From assembly GCA_964526915.1 (NCBI GenBank), contig CAZGMS010000185.1:1-38854 (forward strand): DNA of 38,854 bases. The letters are read 5' to 3'. Origin of the DNA: JAHJDR01 sp964526915. GTDB taxonomy: Bacteria > UBA10199 > JADGCS01. This document shows positions 31,344 through 38,854 of the stretch, in pieces. The notes under the pieces were generated by a model. It did not search any database, was not told the origin of the DNA, and saw only the letters and a program-made list of their open reading frames with translations. A program made the position numbers and the translations under genes. Within the stretch, counting starts at the first letter, position 1; each line of letters opens with the position of its first letter.

Positions 31344-32723
31344 TTATTTTGCTAATAAAACCTTCACGTGCTCCAGCGCTTTTTCCATGGTCATGCCGCG
31401 CGAACCTTTGAAGAGCACCACCGTTTTTTGATCTGATTTATTTTGCAGACACATGATGACAGCCCGGGCCAGATCTGAGTGTCCACGAAAAAAATGTTCG
31501 TTTTCTTCCTCTTTCTTGTAGCCATAGCTTCTAAGATAAAAGGGGCTGTTTTGTCCATAGACAAACAGCTCTTTCACACCGATTTCTTTGGCAAATTTAC
31601 CAACTTGGCTATGGAGTTTGGCGGCGTTTTTTCCGAGCTCCAACATCCCCCCCAGGACGGCAACTTTGACGTGATGGGGGTACTGCTCGGCGATCGATTT
31701 CAGCGCGGCCTTCATGGAGTCGGGGTTGGCGTTGTAGGTGTCATCTATCAGAATGATCTTGCCAACCGAAATGATTTTGCCGCGGTTAAGCGTCATGCGA
31801 AAACTGTTCAGACCATTTTGAATAGAGTCTGGGGCGAGCCCCCCATGTCTGGCGAGGGTGAACACGGCCAGGGCATTTTGCACGTGATGCTTGCCTACAA
31901 GGTTGAGCGTGATGGGCGTTTCTTGTCCGTCCTGTCGCACGATAAAGCGCGTTTGGTTGCCCTGTAGGGTGATGTTACTTGCCCAAACATCACGTGTGGG
32001 TTCAAAACCGAAGGTGATCTTTTGGGCACGAGTGGGGAGTCCGGCAATCAAGGGGTCATCAGCAAAATAAATTGCTGTGGCAGAGGGTTCAAGTCCGTCA
32101 AAGAGTTCTCCCTTGGCTTGGGCCACTTTCTCAAGGGTGCCGCCCACACCCTCGAGGTGGGCCTGTCCGATACTGGTGATGAGACCGACAGTCGGGTTTG
32201 CGATTTTTGTGAGCCAGGCGATTTCACCCGGATGACTCATGCCCATTTCCACCACAAGAAAATGCGCCTTGGGGTCGAAAGAGAAGATGGTAAAGGGGAC
32301 CCCGATGTGGTTGTTCAGATTGCCCTGGGTGGCACTGACCAGACCTTGCTGGCTCAATACGTGCGCAAGCAATTCTTTGGTAGTGGTTTTTCCGTTGGAC
32401 CCGGTAATCGCGATGAGGGGCTGGGTGAATTTGCGGCGATAGTACGCGGCCAGTTCACCGAGGGCTCTGATCACATGGGGCACAATGATCAGATTGTCGC
32501 GTTTGACAGGGACATTTTCCACCAGAGCCGCGACGGCCCCCTTCTCAAAAGCGACAGCGACATAATCGTGCCCGTCGTGTGTTTCTCCCTTGATGGCGAC
32601 ATAAATATCACCCGGTTTAATGTTGCGGGTGTCACGGGAAATTCCCGCTACGCAAACATCATCCGCAAGGGTGAGGGTGTGATGGGGAAACAGGGTTTTT
32701 AATTCTTTGAAGGTCAGGTTCAT
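31344..32723 (-). CDS. murF: UDP-MurNAc-tripeptide-D-alanyl-D-alanine ligase
   Basis: MurF adds D-Ala-D-Ala to complete the pentapeptide. The 459-residue protein has an N-terminal substrate domain (SRDTRNIKPGDIYVAIKGETHDGHDY), the ATP loop GSNGKTTT (about 108-115), MGMSHPGEIAWL and the C-terminal DDTYNANPDSMKAAL. The ATG at 32723 is used; a TTG at 32735 is possible. Neither has a good ribosome site, and the GAATATCG repeat (32753-32843) lies 30 bp upstream. No ddl is in the window, so the D-Ala-D-Ala ligase must be encoded elsewhere. Confidence 0.96.
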   Translation of the reverse strand: MNLTFKELKTLFPHHTLTLADDVCVAGISRDTRNIKPGDIYVAIKGETHDGHDYVAVAFEKGAVAALVENVPVKRDNLIIVPHVIRALGELAAYYRRKFTQPLIAITGSNGKTTTKELLAHVLSQQGLVSATQGNLNNHIGVPFTIFSFDPKAHFLVVEMGMSHPGEIAWLTKIANPTVGLITSIGQAHLEGVGGTLEKVAQAKGELFDGLEPSATAIYFADDPLIAGLPTRAQKITFGFEPTRDVWASNITLQGNQTRFIVRQDGQETPITLNLVGKHHVQNALAVFTLARHGGLAPDSIQNGLNSFRMTLNRGKIISVGKIILIDDTYNANPDSMKAALKSIAEQYPHHVKVAVLGGMLELGKNAAKLHSQVGKFAKEIGVKELFVYGQNSPFYLRSYGYKKEEENEHFFRGHSDLARAVIMCLQNKSDQKTVVLFKGSRGMTMEKALEHVKVLLAK

Positions 32724-32752
32724 AATATAGTTCAAAACTCAAAGGGGAAAAC

Positions 32753-32843
32753 GAATATCGAATAATGAACAAGGAACAAGGAATTTCGAAGTAATGGCCC
32801 CCTATTTCGACATTCGACATTCCTTGATCGATATTCGATATTC
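32753..32843. repeat. GAATATCG-family palindrome between murE and murF
   Basis: The left arm (GAATATCGAATAATGAACA, 32753-) and right arm (ATCGATATTCGATATTC, to 32843) match the copy at 27624-27716. The right arm runs to the murE stop codon, which is the TGA formed in GGCCTATGAATATCG on the minus strand. Confidence 0.8.
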
Positions 32844-34395
32844 ATAGGCCTTTCATTTTGCACTTTGCATTTCTTCGTCCTTCGTCCCTCGTGTTTTCGT
32901 GTTTTCGTTTTTCCATCCATTCCCTCACCACCTCCCGATCATCGAAGTGGGTTTTTTGTGTCCCGATAATCTGGTAGTCTTCGTGTCCCTTGCCGGCGAT
33001 CAGGACCACATCTTTTGCCGTTGCCAGCTCCAGCGCGTGGTGAATGGCTTGTCGCCTGTCCTCGATGATCAAATAACCTTTTGTTCCCTCAAAGGGGGAC
33101 TGGTTTTTTGTGATGCCGGGCAAAATGTCGTCAATGATTTTACGGGGCGATTCTGTGCGTGGATTATCACTGGTGACGATGCTCACATCGGATAGGCATG
33201 CGACAATGGCACCCATCAGGGGGCGTTTTGTGTGATCCCGATCTCCGCCACACCCGAACACGACCAGCAAACGGGCATGAACATCTTCCTTTTGCAACAC
33301 CTGTCTGATGGCGGTGATGACGTTGGTGAGGGCGTCCGGCGTGTGCGCGTAATCCACAAAACACCGTGTGTGTGGTACCCTCTCCAGACGGCCAGGAACC
33401 GTAAAATGCACGAGTTGTTTGAGCATGGAGGGCATGTCACAACCACTGTGCCACCCCACGAGCAGGGACGTCAGGATATTTTTCAAGTTATGTTCACCCA
33501 AAAGATTTGTGGTGAGGGTGTGTTTTTTCCCCTTGATAAGCACAGAGGCCCTGGTTTGTTCGATTTGATAATCGGCGCCCTCAAGACTAGCCGTAGCCTG
33601 TTTACCTGCCGTGGAAAAGGTTTCGATGGGCAGATGACTGCCGGCCAGTTCCCGGCACAGGCGCTCACCGGCAGGATCATCGATATTGATGACAGCCAGC
33701 TTGTTTTTTTTGGAACTGGAACTCATTCCCTCGGTAAACAAAAGCTTCTTGGCCTGATAATATTCTTCCATGCTCTGGTGGTAATCAAGGTGGTCCTGTG
33801 TGAGGTTGGTAAAAACGGCGCTATCGAATTGGCAACCCTTGGTGCGTTTTTGTTCGAGCCCGATAGAGGAAACCTCCAGGGCAACATGAGTCACTTTGTG
33901 TTGGACCATGTCGGCAAAAAGACTTTGCAAAGTGAGTGAGTCTGGTGTGGTGTTGGGGGCTGGCAGTACCTGCTCCCCGTAGCGGAAATTGACCGTTCCG
34001 ATCACACCCGTTCGCGCAGGGCTCCAGAATTTTTCCAACAGGTAAGTGATGGTTGTTTTTCCGTTTGTCCCTGTGATGCCGCACAAATGAAACCGGGTTG
34101 AGGGGTGGTCAAAAAAACGGGCTGCTATGTTGGCTTGTACGGCATTGATGTCCCCGACCCTGATGGCCGGGATGTCCAGGTTTGCGGGCGTTGTGGCGTC
34201 GTGGATGATGGCCACAGCCCCCCCTTTTTGGGCTGCGGTTATGAACTGGGCACCATCGACCTGGGCACCCTGTCTGGCAAAGAACAGGCTTCCTCGTCTG
34301 GCTTGTCTGGAGTCATTGCAAAGATGTGTGATCTCGATATCTGGCGATGGCGGAAGAGGAACAATGTTATGTAAGAGTTTCGATAACAGCATCAT
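32842..34395 (-). CDS. murE: UDP-MurNAc-L-Ala-D-Glu:meso-diaminopimelate ligase
   Basis: MurE adds the third residue of the stem peptide. The 517-residue protein has the N-terminal DSRQARRGSLFFA domain, the ATP loop GTNGKTT (109-115), EVSSIGLEQ, NLTQDHLDYH and the specificity motif DNPR (410-413), which marks meso-diaminopimelate rather than lysine. The normal C-terminus (FDDREVVREWMEK) is followed by about 22 basic residues encoded by repeats (32842-32912). The ATG at 34395 is used; a TTG at 34401 overlapping ftsI is possible, and GGTGAG lies about 15 bases upstream of the ATG. Confidence 0.96.
   Translation of the reverse strand: MMLLSKLLHNIVPLPPSPDIEITHLCNDSRQARRGSLFFARQGAQVDGAQFITAAQKGGAVAIIHDATTPANLDIPAIRVGDINAVQANIAARFFDHPSTRFHLCGITGTNGKTTITYLLEKFWSPARTGVIGTVNFRYGEQVLPAPNTTPDSLTLQSLFADMVQHKVTHVALEVSSIGLEQKRTKGCQFDSAVFTNLTQDHLDYHQSMEEYYQAKKLLFTEGMSSSSKKNKLAVINIDDPAGERLCRELAGSHLPIETFSTAGKQATASLEGADYQIEQTRASVLIKGKKHTLTTNLLGEHNLKNILTSLLVGWHSGCDMPSMLKQLVHFTVPGRLERVPHTRCFVDYAHTPDALTNVITAIRQVLQKEDVHARLLVVFGCGGDRDHTKRPLMGAIVACLSDVSIVTSDNPRTESPRKIIDDILPGITKNQSPFEGTKGYLIIEDRRQAIHHALELATAKDVVLIAGKGHEDYQIIGTQKTHFDDREVVREWMEKRKHENTRDEGRRNAKCKMKGL
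32846..32912. repeat. Low-complexity repeats forming the murE C-terminal codons
   Basis: On the minus strand CGAAAACA and GGACGAA units are repeated, followed by ATGCAAAGTGCAAAATG. They are translated as KHENTRDEGRRNAKCKMKG. The sequence style is like the intergenic tandem repeats elsewhere in the window and unlike MurE. Confidence 0.65.
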
Positions 34396-34397
34396 TG

Positions 34398-36374
34398 TCA
34401 AGTTCGCTCACCGAGCGTGAGAACGAATTCCTTTGTGTTGGTCAAATCTCCCGATTCCGGCATCTGCTTAACCACGATGCCGCTCCCTTTGACAGTGAGT
34501 TGGACCGGTGTGCCTTGAGTCAGTGTGAGCACCTGCCTGAGACTCAATCCTTTCAAATTGGGAACCTTGTTTTGGCTTAAATCTTTTTGAGCCGAAGTCC
34601 ATTTTTGTTCTGGAGTCACGATCGCCAGATTGGTTTTTGCGTCTGTTTTATTCTGGGCAATTTTTGTTGTGGTGTTGGCCTGTTCGCGTGAGACTTCTCC
34701 CATGTATTTGAGCGTCTCTTCGGCAAGTGCTTTGAATACTGGTCCTGCGACCAATCCACCGTAATAGCCATTTTTGCGGGGAGTGTCGTAAGCGATGAAA
34801 ATGGCCAGCCGCGGGTCCTCCAGGGGGGTGAAGCCGATGAACGAACTGATGTATTGGTTTTCGGCATAGGCCTTGAGCCGGGTGTCGAATTTCTGGGCTG
34901 TCCCCGTTTTACCTCCCGAGAGATACCCGGGGACATGTGCTTGGGTGGAAGTGCCTCCGGTTTGTGTTACCAGATGCAACATTTGCTTGAGTTCACCGGC
35001 GATCGTTGGATCCAGCACCTCTTTTTCATTGATTGGTTCTGTTTTGTGAACGGAGTGACCAGAATTGTCCACAATTTCTTTGACCAGAAAGGGCTTGAAG
35101 AGGTGGCCACCGTTAGCAATCGCGCCGTAAGCTCTGGTCATTTGTAATCCATTGACGCTGATCCCCTGTCCGAAAGCGATGTTGCTGAAGTCAATGTCCC
35201 GCCAGCTCTTGTAGGGACGCACGGCGCCAGCGGATTCGCCGCTCACGCCAACGTCAACCTCTTTACCAAACCCGATCTCCTTGATGAATTCGTAGAATTT
35301 TTTTCGTCCCAACTTTTGTGCGATCTTGGTCACACCGATATTCGAAGACACCTGCAATATGGTTTTGGCATCAAGCCAACCATAGGGGCTGTGGTCATTG
35401 ATGGTGTTTTTGCCCACCTGGTACTGACCGTTTTCGCAAAAAAACCTGTCGGTCGGTTTGGTGGTCCGGTTTTGCAGTGCCGCGGCCATGAGGATCGTCT
35501 TGAACGTGGAGCCGGGCTCAAACACATCGATGACAGCGTGATTTTTCCAGTGATCAAGAGGGTATTTCCAATACGCATTGGGGTTGAAGCCGGGGTAATT
35601 GGCCATGGCCAGGACCTCTCCGGTTTTCACGTCGAGGACCAAGGCGAATCCCGATTTGGCCTGGTGTTTTGTGGCTGTTTTTTTGAGGGCTGTTTCCGCG
35701 AACGTTTGGATGTTCTTGTCGATGGTCAGGTACAGGTGATGGGTATCCAGGTTCTGGTCAGGCTCCGAAAAAAACTTGCCCCGCGCATCCCTTTCGACAC
35801 TTTTGTTGGTGGTGGCCGATCTCAAAAATTGATCGTAGGTGAGTTCCAACCCGCCCAGGGCCTTCGCGTCGTAGCCCACAGCGCCCAGCAGTTGTCCGGC
35901 CAGTTCTTTGTTGGGGTAGAAGCGTCGGTACTCCTGGGATATTTGAATGCCGGGGAGTTTGGGGGACTCAATGGCGCGGCCGTTGTCGATGGGGATGCGC
36001 CGTTCGATCCATTCAAATTTTTTTGTTGATGCCAATTTTTCGGCCAGCTGTTTCAGGTTGAGTGATGTGTGTTCGGCCAACAGCTTGATGACCTGATCTT
36101 TGTCCTGAATCTGGTGGGGGTGGATACCCACGCTGGCCACAGGAACATCGATAGCCAGAATTTCGCCTTTGCGATCGAAAATTGTTCCTCTCTGCGGACT
36201 GACCCTCAGGTTTGCGTTGTGCTGTGATGTGGCCAGGTTGCTTAATTTTTCATTCCCGTGGATTTGGAGCATGTACGCCCTGAAGATGATGACGGTGTAA
36301 AAGAAACAAAAGAACAGACTGACGATAAAGATTCTGAATCGAGGGGTTTTATTATTTTCGGTTTCTGTAACCAT
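34398..36374 (-). CDS. ftsI: Septal transpeptidase FtsI (class B PBP) with PASTA domain
   Basis: This 658-residue protein has one N-terminal membrane segment (about 14-34), a dimerisation/pedestal region (SPQRGTIFDRKGEILA at 59-74) and the transpeptidase domain with STFK (Ser289-Lys292), SSN (343-345) and KTG (489-491). A single PASTA domain closes the protein (about 604-656, VPNLKGLSLRQVL...). FtsI crosslinks septal peptidoglycan with FtsW. The PASTA domain is common in Firmicutes and Actinobacteria and also known in deltaproteobacterial FtsI. It abuts ftsL with no gap, and the murE start region overlaps or adjoins its stop. Confidence 0.95.
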   Translation of the reverse strand: MVTETENNKTPRFRIFIVSLFFCFFYTVIIFRAYMLQIHGNEKLSNLATSQHNANLRVSPQRGTIFDRKGEILAIDVPVASVGIHPHQIQDKDQVIKLLAEHTSLNLKQLAEKLASTKKFEWIERRIPIDNGRAIESPKLPGIQISQEYRRFYPNKELAGQLLGAVGYDAKALGGLELTYDQFLRSATTNKSVERDARGKFFSEPDQNLDTHHLYLTIDKNIQTFAETALKKTATKHQAKSGFALVLDVKTGEVLAMANYPGFNPNAYWKYPLDHWKNHAVIDVFEPGSTFKTILMAAALQNRTTKPTDRFFCENGQYQVGKNTINDHSPYGWLDAKTILQVSSNIGVTKIAQKLGRKKFYEFIKEIGFGKEVDVGVSGESAGAVRPYKSWRDIDFSNIAFGQGISVNGLQMTRAYGAIANGGHLFKPFLVKEIVDNSGHSVHKTEPINEKEVLDPTIAGELKQMLHLVTQTGGTSTQAHVPGYLSGGKTGTAQKFDTRLKAYAENQYISSFIGFTPLEDPRLAIFIAYDTPRKNGYYGGLVAGPVFKALAEETLKYMGEVSREQANTTTKIAQNKTDAKTNLAIVTPEQKWTSAQKDLSQNKVPNLKGLSLRQVLTLTQGTPVQLTVKGSGIVVKQMPESGDLTNTKEFVLTLGERT

Positions 36375-36746
36375 TTATTCTGTTTCCACAGGGGCCGTGA
36401 CCACCCCATCGATGGCAATCAGGTTTTGAGCCTGTGGCGGGGCCATGCCCAATTTTTCTGTTGCGACAGTTTGTAATCTTTGTGGTGCCTTCATGAGCAC
36501 AAGCTCAATCTGGTAGTTTTTGTGGTCATTGAGCAGATCGATTTGTGCGCTGGTCAATTCATTGATCTCGTAGCCCAACTGCACGATCCTGGTGTGTGAC
36601 CAGATGTAGAAGAGGGACAGACACACAACGAATATCCCCAACACGAGGAGTTTCATCACGATCCTGGTTTTTAGAAAGTCCAGTTTCGTAACGGGTTTCT
36701 GTGTTTGTACGGCACGTGGTTCGGTGTGGTAATGTCGCATGAACAT
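36375..36746 (-). CDS. ftsL: Cell division protein FtsL
   Basis: This 123-residue bitopic protein has a basic cytoplasmic N-terminus, one membrane segment (about 31-49, MKLLVLGIFVVCLSLFYIW) and a periplasmic coiled coil (about 52-85). The family is defined by topology more than sequence; position between rsmH (1 bp) and ftsI (0 bp) makes the assignment firm. The C-terminal end KLGMAPPQAQNLI resembles the FtsL/FtsB motif. Methionine 3 is an alternative start. Confidence 0.85.
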   Translation of the reverse strand: MFMRHYHTEPRAVQTQKPVTKLDFLKTRIVMKLLVLGIFVVCLSLFYIWSHTRIVQLGYEINELTSAQIDLLNDHKNYQIELVLMKAPQRLQTVATEKLGMAPPQAQNLIAIDGVVTAPVETE

Positions 36747-36747
36747 G

Positions 36748-37629
36748 TTAAGGTGTCCTCGTCAACACGCGCAACCTCGCGCTTCGGGCACGTGGGTTGC
36801 GTTGGATTTCCGTGTCATCAGGCTTGATGGCTTTTTTGTGTGCCAGTTGAAAGTCCTCAGTTTGTGCCAAATCCTTAAACATTTTTTTGACCAACCCGTC
36901 CTCTCCAGAGTGAAAGGAGATCACGGCCAGTTTGCCGCCCGGTGATAGTTTGTGTGGTGCTGTTTCGAGCAACGTTTTCAATTCATCAATTTCATGATTG
37001 ACAGCGATCCGGAGCGCCTGAAAAATTTTTGTGGCAGGGTGAATTTTTTTCTTGTGGTAGTACCGTCCCAAAACACGTTCACAGAGTTCCTTGAGTTGTT
37101 TGGTGTGGGTGTAGTGTTTCCCCTGGTTTCTGTCGAAGACGATGGCGCTGGCGATCTTGCGACTGGCCCTTTCCCCACCCCAGTAAAAGAAAATATCAGC
37201 CAGTTCAGACGCGTCATGAGTACTGAGGATATCCGCCGCTGAGGTGGTCAAACGATGATCGAGACGCATATCCAGGGGGGCGTTGTCGAGCTGAAAACCG
37301 ATACCCAAGTTTGGATCAGCCAGTTGCACGCTGGAAATGCCGAGGTCCGCTATGATGCCATCAAAGGAAAAATTCAAATTGTCAAAGACCTGGGAAAACC
37401 GAGAACAGATTACAGTTGCTCTCTCATCGTGTGCAATACGGTTTGCTAATCCCTTGACGGTCTCCACGTGATAATCACAAATCCATAGTTTTCCTCCCGG
37501 TGTGAGTCGCGAGAGGATTTCGATTGAATGGCCGCCCCAGCCGCCTGTGCAGTCCAGGTAGAGACCATCGGTTCGGGTAACAACACTGTCGATGGTCGTT
37601 TTGAGCAGGACTGATTCATGGCCATTCAT
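36748..37629 (-). CDS. rsmH: 16S rRNA (cytosine1402-N4)-methyltransferase
   Basis: RsmH (MraW) methylates N4 of C1402 in the 16S decoding site. The 293-residue protein has HESVLL near the start, a SAM loop read LDCTGGWGGHSIEIL (24-38, more divergent than the usual LGGGGHS), DLGISSVQLADPNLGIGFQ, PLDMRLD, TKIFQALRIAVNHEIDEL, a variant SFHSGEDGLVKK in place of SLEDRxVK, and the C-terminal RNPRARSARLRVLTR. It lies 22 bp after the STAS gene and has only a weak ribosome site. Confidence 0.95.
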   Translation of the reverse strand: MNGHESVLLKTTIDSVVTRTDGLYLDCTGGWGGHSIEILSRLTPGGKLWICDYHVETVKGLANRIAHDERATVICSRFSQVFDNLNFSFDGIIADLGISSVQLADPNLGIGFQLDNAPLDMRLDHRLTTSAADILSTHDASELADIFFYWGGERASRKIASAIVFDRNQGKHYTHTKQLKELCERVLGRYYHKKKIHPATKIFQALRIAVNHEIDELKTLLETAPHKLSPGGKLAVISFHSGEDGLVKKMFKDLAQTEDFQLAHKKAIKPDDTEIQRNPRARSARLRVLTRTP

Positions 37630-37651
37630 TGTTTTGTAAATTCTGATTATT

Positions 37652-38014
37652 CTATTGATAAAGAGCTTCGTTTTGTTCCGCGTGCCCCAAAAAACTCAAC
37701 ATGGCTTCGGAGATAGTTGCGTAGTCTTCCAAATACTGATCTGCACCTGTAAATTTGATGATGTCTTTGGTGTTGGAGTTGGAACTGACCAGTTTGATGT
37801 CGCCTTGGTTTCGGCGAAAATGCATCACGTTCTCAACCAGTTTTTTGATGACAGCGTAATGCACATGATCCACCGAAGACATGTCGATGAGAACCTTGTT
37901 GTTGTTTGTTTTTTTGAGAGAGGCCAAAATTTTTTCTATGTGGTCCATTTCGAGAAAGGAAACTTCTCCAAATAAGTGGAGGACAGAAATATCGTGCATT
38001 TTCGTGATTTCCAT
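37652..38014 (-). CDS. STAS-domain protein inside the dcw cluster
   Basis: The 120-residue single-domain protein has the STAS pattern: VLHLFGEVSFLEMDHIEKIL, KVLIDMSSVDHVHYAVIKKLVENV and DIKLVSSNSNTKDIIKFTGADQYLEDYATISEAM. Anti-sigma factor antagonists of this fold normally have a phosphorylated serine in DSSGL; here the aligned residues read HYAVI, so phospho-switching at that site is unlikely. AGGAG lies five bases before the ATG. It sits between mraZ (14 bp) and rsmH (22 bp), so it is co-transcribed with division genes. No partner kinase or phosphatase is nearby. It is not part of the common dcw set I know; function unknown. Confidence 0.8.
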   Translation of the reverse strand: MEITKMHDISVLHLFGEVSFLEMDHIEKILASLKKTNNNKVLIDMSSVDHVHYAVIKKLVENVMHFRRNQGDIKLVSSNSNTKDIIKFTGADQYLEDYATISEAMLSFLGHAEQNEALYQ

Positions 38015-38028
38015 GAAGGCTCCTGTGA

Positions 38029-38469
38029 TTACAACCCCAGATCGGCCAATTTACTGTCCAGGCTGTTGATGCTGTTCTGACTCTCTTCAAAAACCTTTGC
38101 CCAACGGTCGCTGGCCCAAATTTCGATGCGCTTGGTCATGCCCACAAAAACCAACTCTTTGGTGATCCCGGCGTATTCGCGAAGCGTTTGGGGGATCATG
38201 ATGCGGCCTGGTTTGTCGATGACACATTCTGTGGCGGCCGAAATAAAAACCCGTTGCAAAGCCTTCACTTCGGGTTTAAATTGGGGCAGGGCGGCGACCT
38301 TTTCTTCGATTTTTTGCCACTCCGGGTAGGTGTAACCCCAGAGGCAACCATCGAAATTTGTGATGATGAGGCGCTCGTCGAACTGAGAACTTAGCAGTTC
38401 ACGAAACTTGGAAGGAATGGAGACCCTTCCCTTGTCGTCGATCGTATGAATGTAGCGCCCCCTAAACAT
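38029..38469 (-). CDS. mraZ: Transcriptional regulator MraZ
   Basis: This 146-residue protein has two AbrB-type half-domains, each with a DxxGR motif: DDKGRVSIPSKFRE (about 11-24) and DKPGRIMIPQTLREY (about 84-98). MraZ is the first gene of dcw clusters and represses its own promoter by binding TGGG repeats. AGAAGG lies eight bases before the ATG. Candidate boxes lie at 38509-38542 over the -10 region of the predicted promoter. Confidence 0.95.
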   Translation of the reverse strand: MFRGRYIHTIDDKGRVSIPSKFRELLSSQFDERLIITNFDGCLWGYTYPEWQKIEEKVAALPQFKPEVKALQRVFISAATECVIDKPGRIMIPQTLREYAGITKELVFVGMTKRIEIWASDRWAKVFEESQNSINSLDSKLADLGL

Positions 38470-38508
38470 TGATTATACCTTCTTTTTATTTAAAACTACG
38501 TTGGATTT

Positions 38509-38542
38509 ACCACTTTATCCCACATTATGGTATTTTATCCCA
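38509..38542 (-). promoter_or_regulatory. mraZ: Putative MraZ operator boxes
   Basis: On the minus strand TGGG occurs at 38542-38539 and 38522-38519 and TGGT at 38512-38509, phased by 20 and 10 bp. Known MraZ sites are direct TGGG repeats with 10-bp spacing. The boxes span the -10 region and the start of transcription. Confidence 0.55.
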
Positions 38543-38561
38543 TTTTTTTCCTGACAGTCAA
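38532..38561 (-). promoter_or_regulatory. Promoter of the dcw operon
   Basis: On the minus strand TTGACT (38561-38556) and TAAAAT (38537-38532) are 18 bp apart, each one base off the sigma-70 consensus. Transcription would begin near 38525, about 55 nt before mraZ. Confidence 0.65.
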
Positions 38562-38854
38562 GTCATTATTATTTTTTTCTGAAATAATTTAACTCATTGA
38601 ATTTATGATGGCTTTGTAGGTTGTGGGGCAGGAAATGTGTTGTTAAAAAAAACTGTGTACAAGGCGTATGTTTATTATATAAAACAATGGGTTAATATCA
38701 TTAATATCGCACAAAATAATATTATTAGCATAACTGATTGAAAAATAGACATAATTAGCGACATAATATTGTTTTTCAACAGGTTTTTACACAATGAGCG
38801 CTGATGTGTTGATTTGGGATAAGAGCCGAACGAACACGGCACCTGTCCGCCAGA
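38562..38854. other. AT-rich region upstream of mraZ
   Basis: Most of 38562-38785 is strongly AT-rich and has no supported gene. A DnaA-box-like TTTTACACA (38785-38793, fitting TTWTNCACA) and a near match on the other strand (38654-38662, TTGTACACA) are present; two sites are not enough to call an origin. Confidence 0.3.
38794..38854 (+). CDS. Possible start of a plus-strand gene (cut by window edge)
   Basis: An ATG at 38794 opens a frame to the end of the window, encoding about 20 residues beginning MSADVLIWDKSR. The only ribosome-like sequence, AGG, is about 11 bases upstream. The product cannot be recognised from this length, and the frame may be chance. Confidence 0.25.
   Translation, partial: MSADVLIWDKSRTNTAPVRQ

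Overview
The window looks like chromosomal DNA from an uncultured Gram-negative bacterium of the broad deltaproteobacterial type (Bdellovibrionota, Myxococcota or UBA10199-like). This is inferred from gene content. MurE carries the DNPR motif of meso-diaminopimelate ligases. There is an rpoN-hpf-ptsN-rapZ-PTS block. A lipoprotein carries a Myxococcus-type Cys-rich repeat, FtsI ends in a PASTA domain, and a radical-SAM/DUF2344 fusion gene precedes rng. No marker gene in the window fixes the species.

Layout. (1) 1-980: the 3' end of a tRNA-Gly gene, a terminator, small hairpins and one ORF6N-domain gene, closed by a second copy of the tRNA 3' end. This resembles a remnant island at a tRNA. (2) 1046-2398, minus strand: coaD and rsmD, separated by nested intergenic repeats. 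(3) 2494-3617, plus strand: two exported proteins, one with a BON domain. (4) 3641-8249, minus strand: rpoN, hpf, ptsN, rapZ, a mannose-type EIIA and HPr, a nitrogen-PTS-like regulatory block in which the EIIA appears to lack its phosphorylatable histidine. (5) 8402-10099, minus strand: pyrG, with a long inverted repeat in its leader. (6) 10504-16371, plus strand: ribosomal protein Thx, a radical SAM/DUF2344 fusion, rng and nagZ. (7) 16490-17728, minus strand: a surface lipoprotein. (8) 17840-38469, minus strand: a nearly complete dcw (division and cell wall) cluster, transcribed mraZ, STAS, rsmH, ftsL, ftsI, murE, murF, mraY, murD, ftsW, murG, murC, murB, ftsQ, ftsA, ftsZ, ftsK. No ddl is present, and a STAS gene sits between mraZ and rsmH. 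A strong promoter with 10-bp-phased TGGG boxes precedes mraZ.

The dcw genes carry out lipid II synthesis from UDP-MurNAc (MurB-F, MraY, MurG), septal wall synthesis (FtsW, FtsI with FtsQ and FtsL), Z-ring assembly (FtsZ, FtsA) and chromosome clearance (FtsK). NagZ probably recycles muropeptides. RapZ also links the regulatory PTS block to amino-sugar supply in enterobacteria, so several regions may converge on the cell envelope.

The most distinctive feature is a dense population of short dispersed repeats of several families. They fill intergenic gaps, lie directly against start codons that lack a Shine-Dalgarno sequence, nest inside one another, and have entered coding sequence in two places: the linker of the radical SAM fusion and the C-terminal tail of MurE. 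No complete new multi-gene system is evident. The best leads are the repeat invasions, the His-less EIIA, the pyrG leader inverted repeat, the possible sigma-54 promoters beside rpoN, and the tRNA-bounded ORF6N segment.
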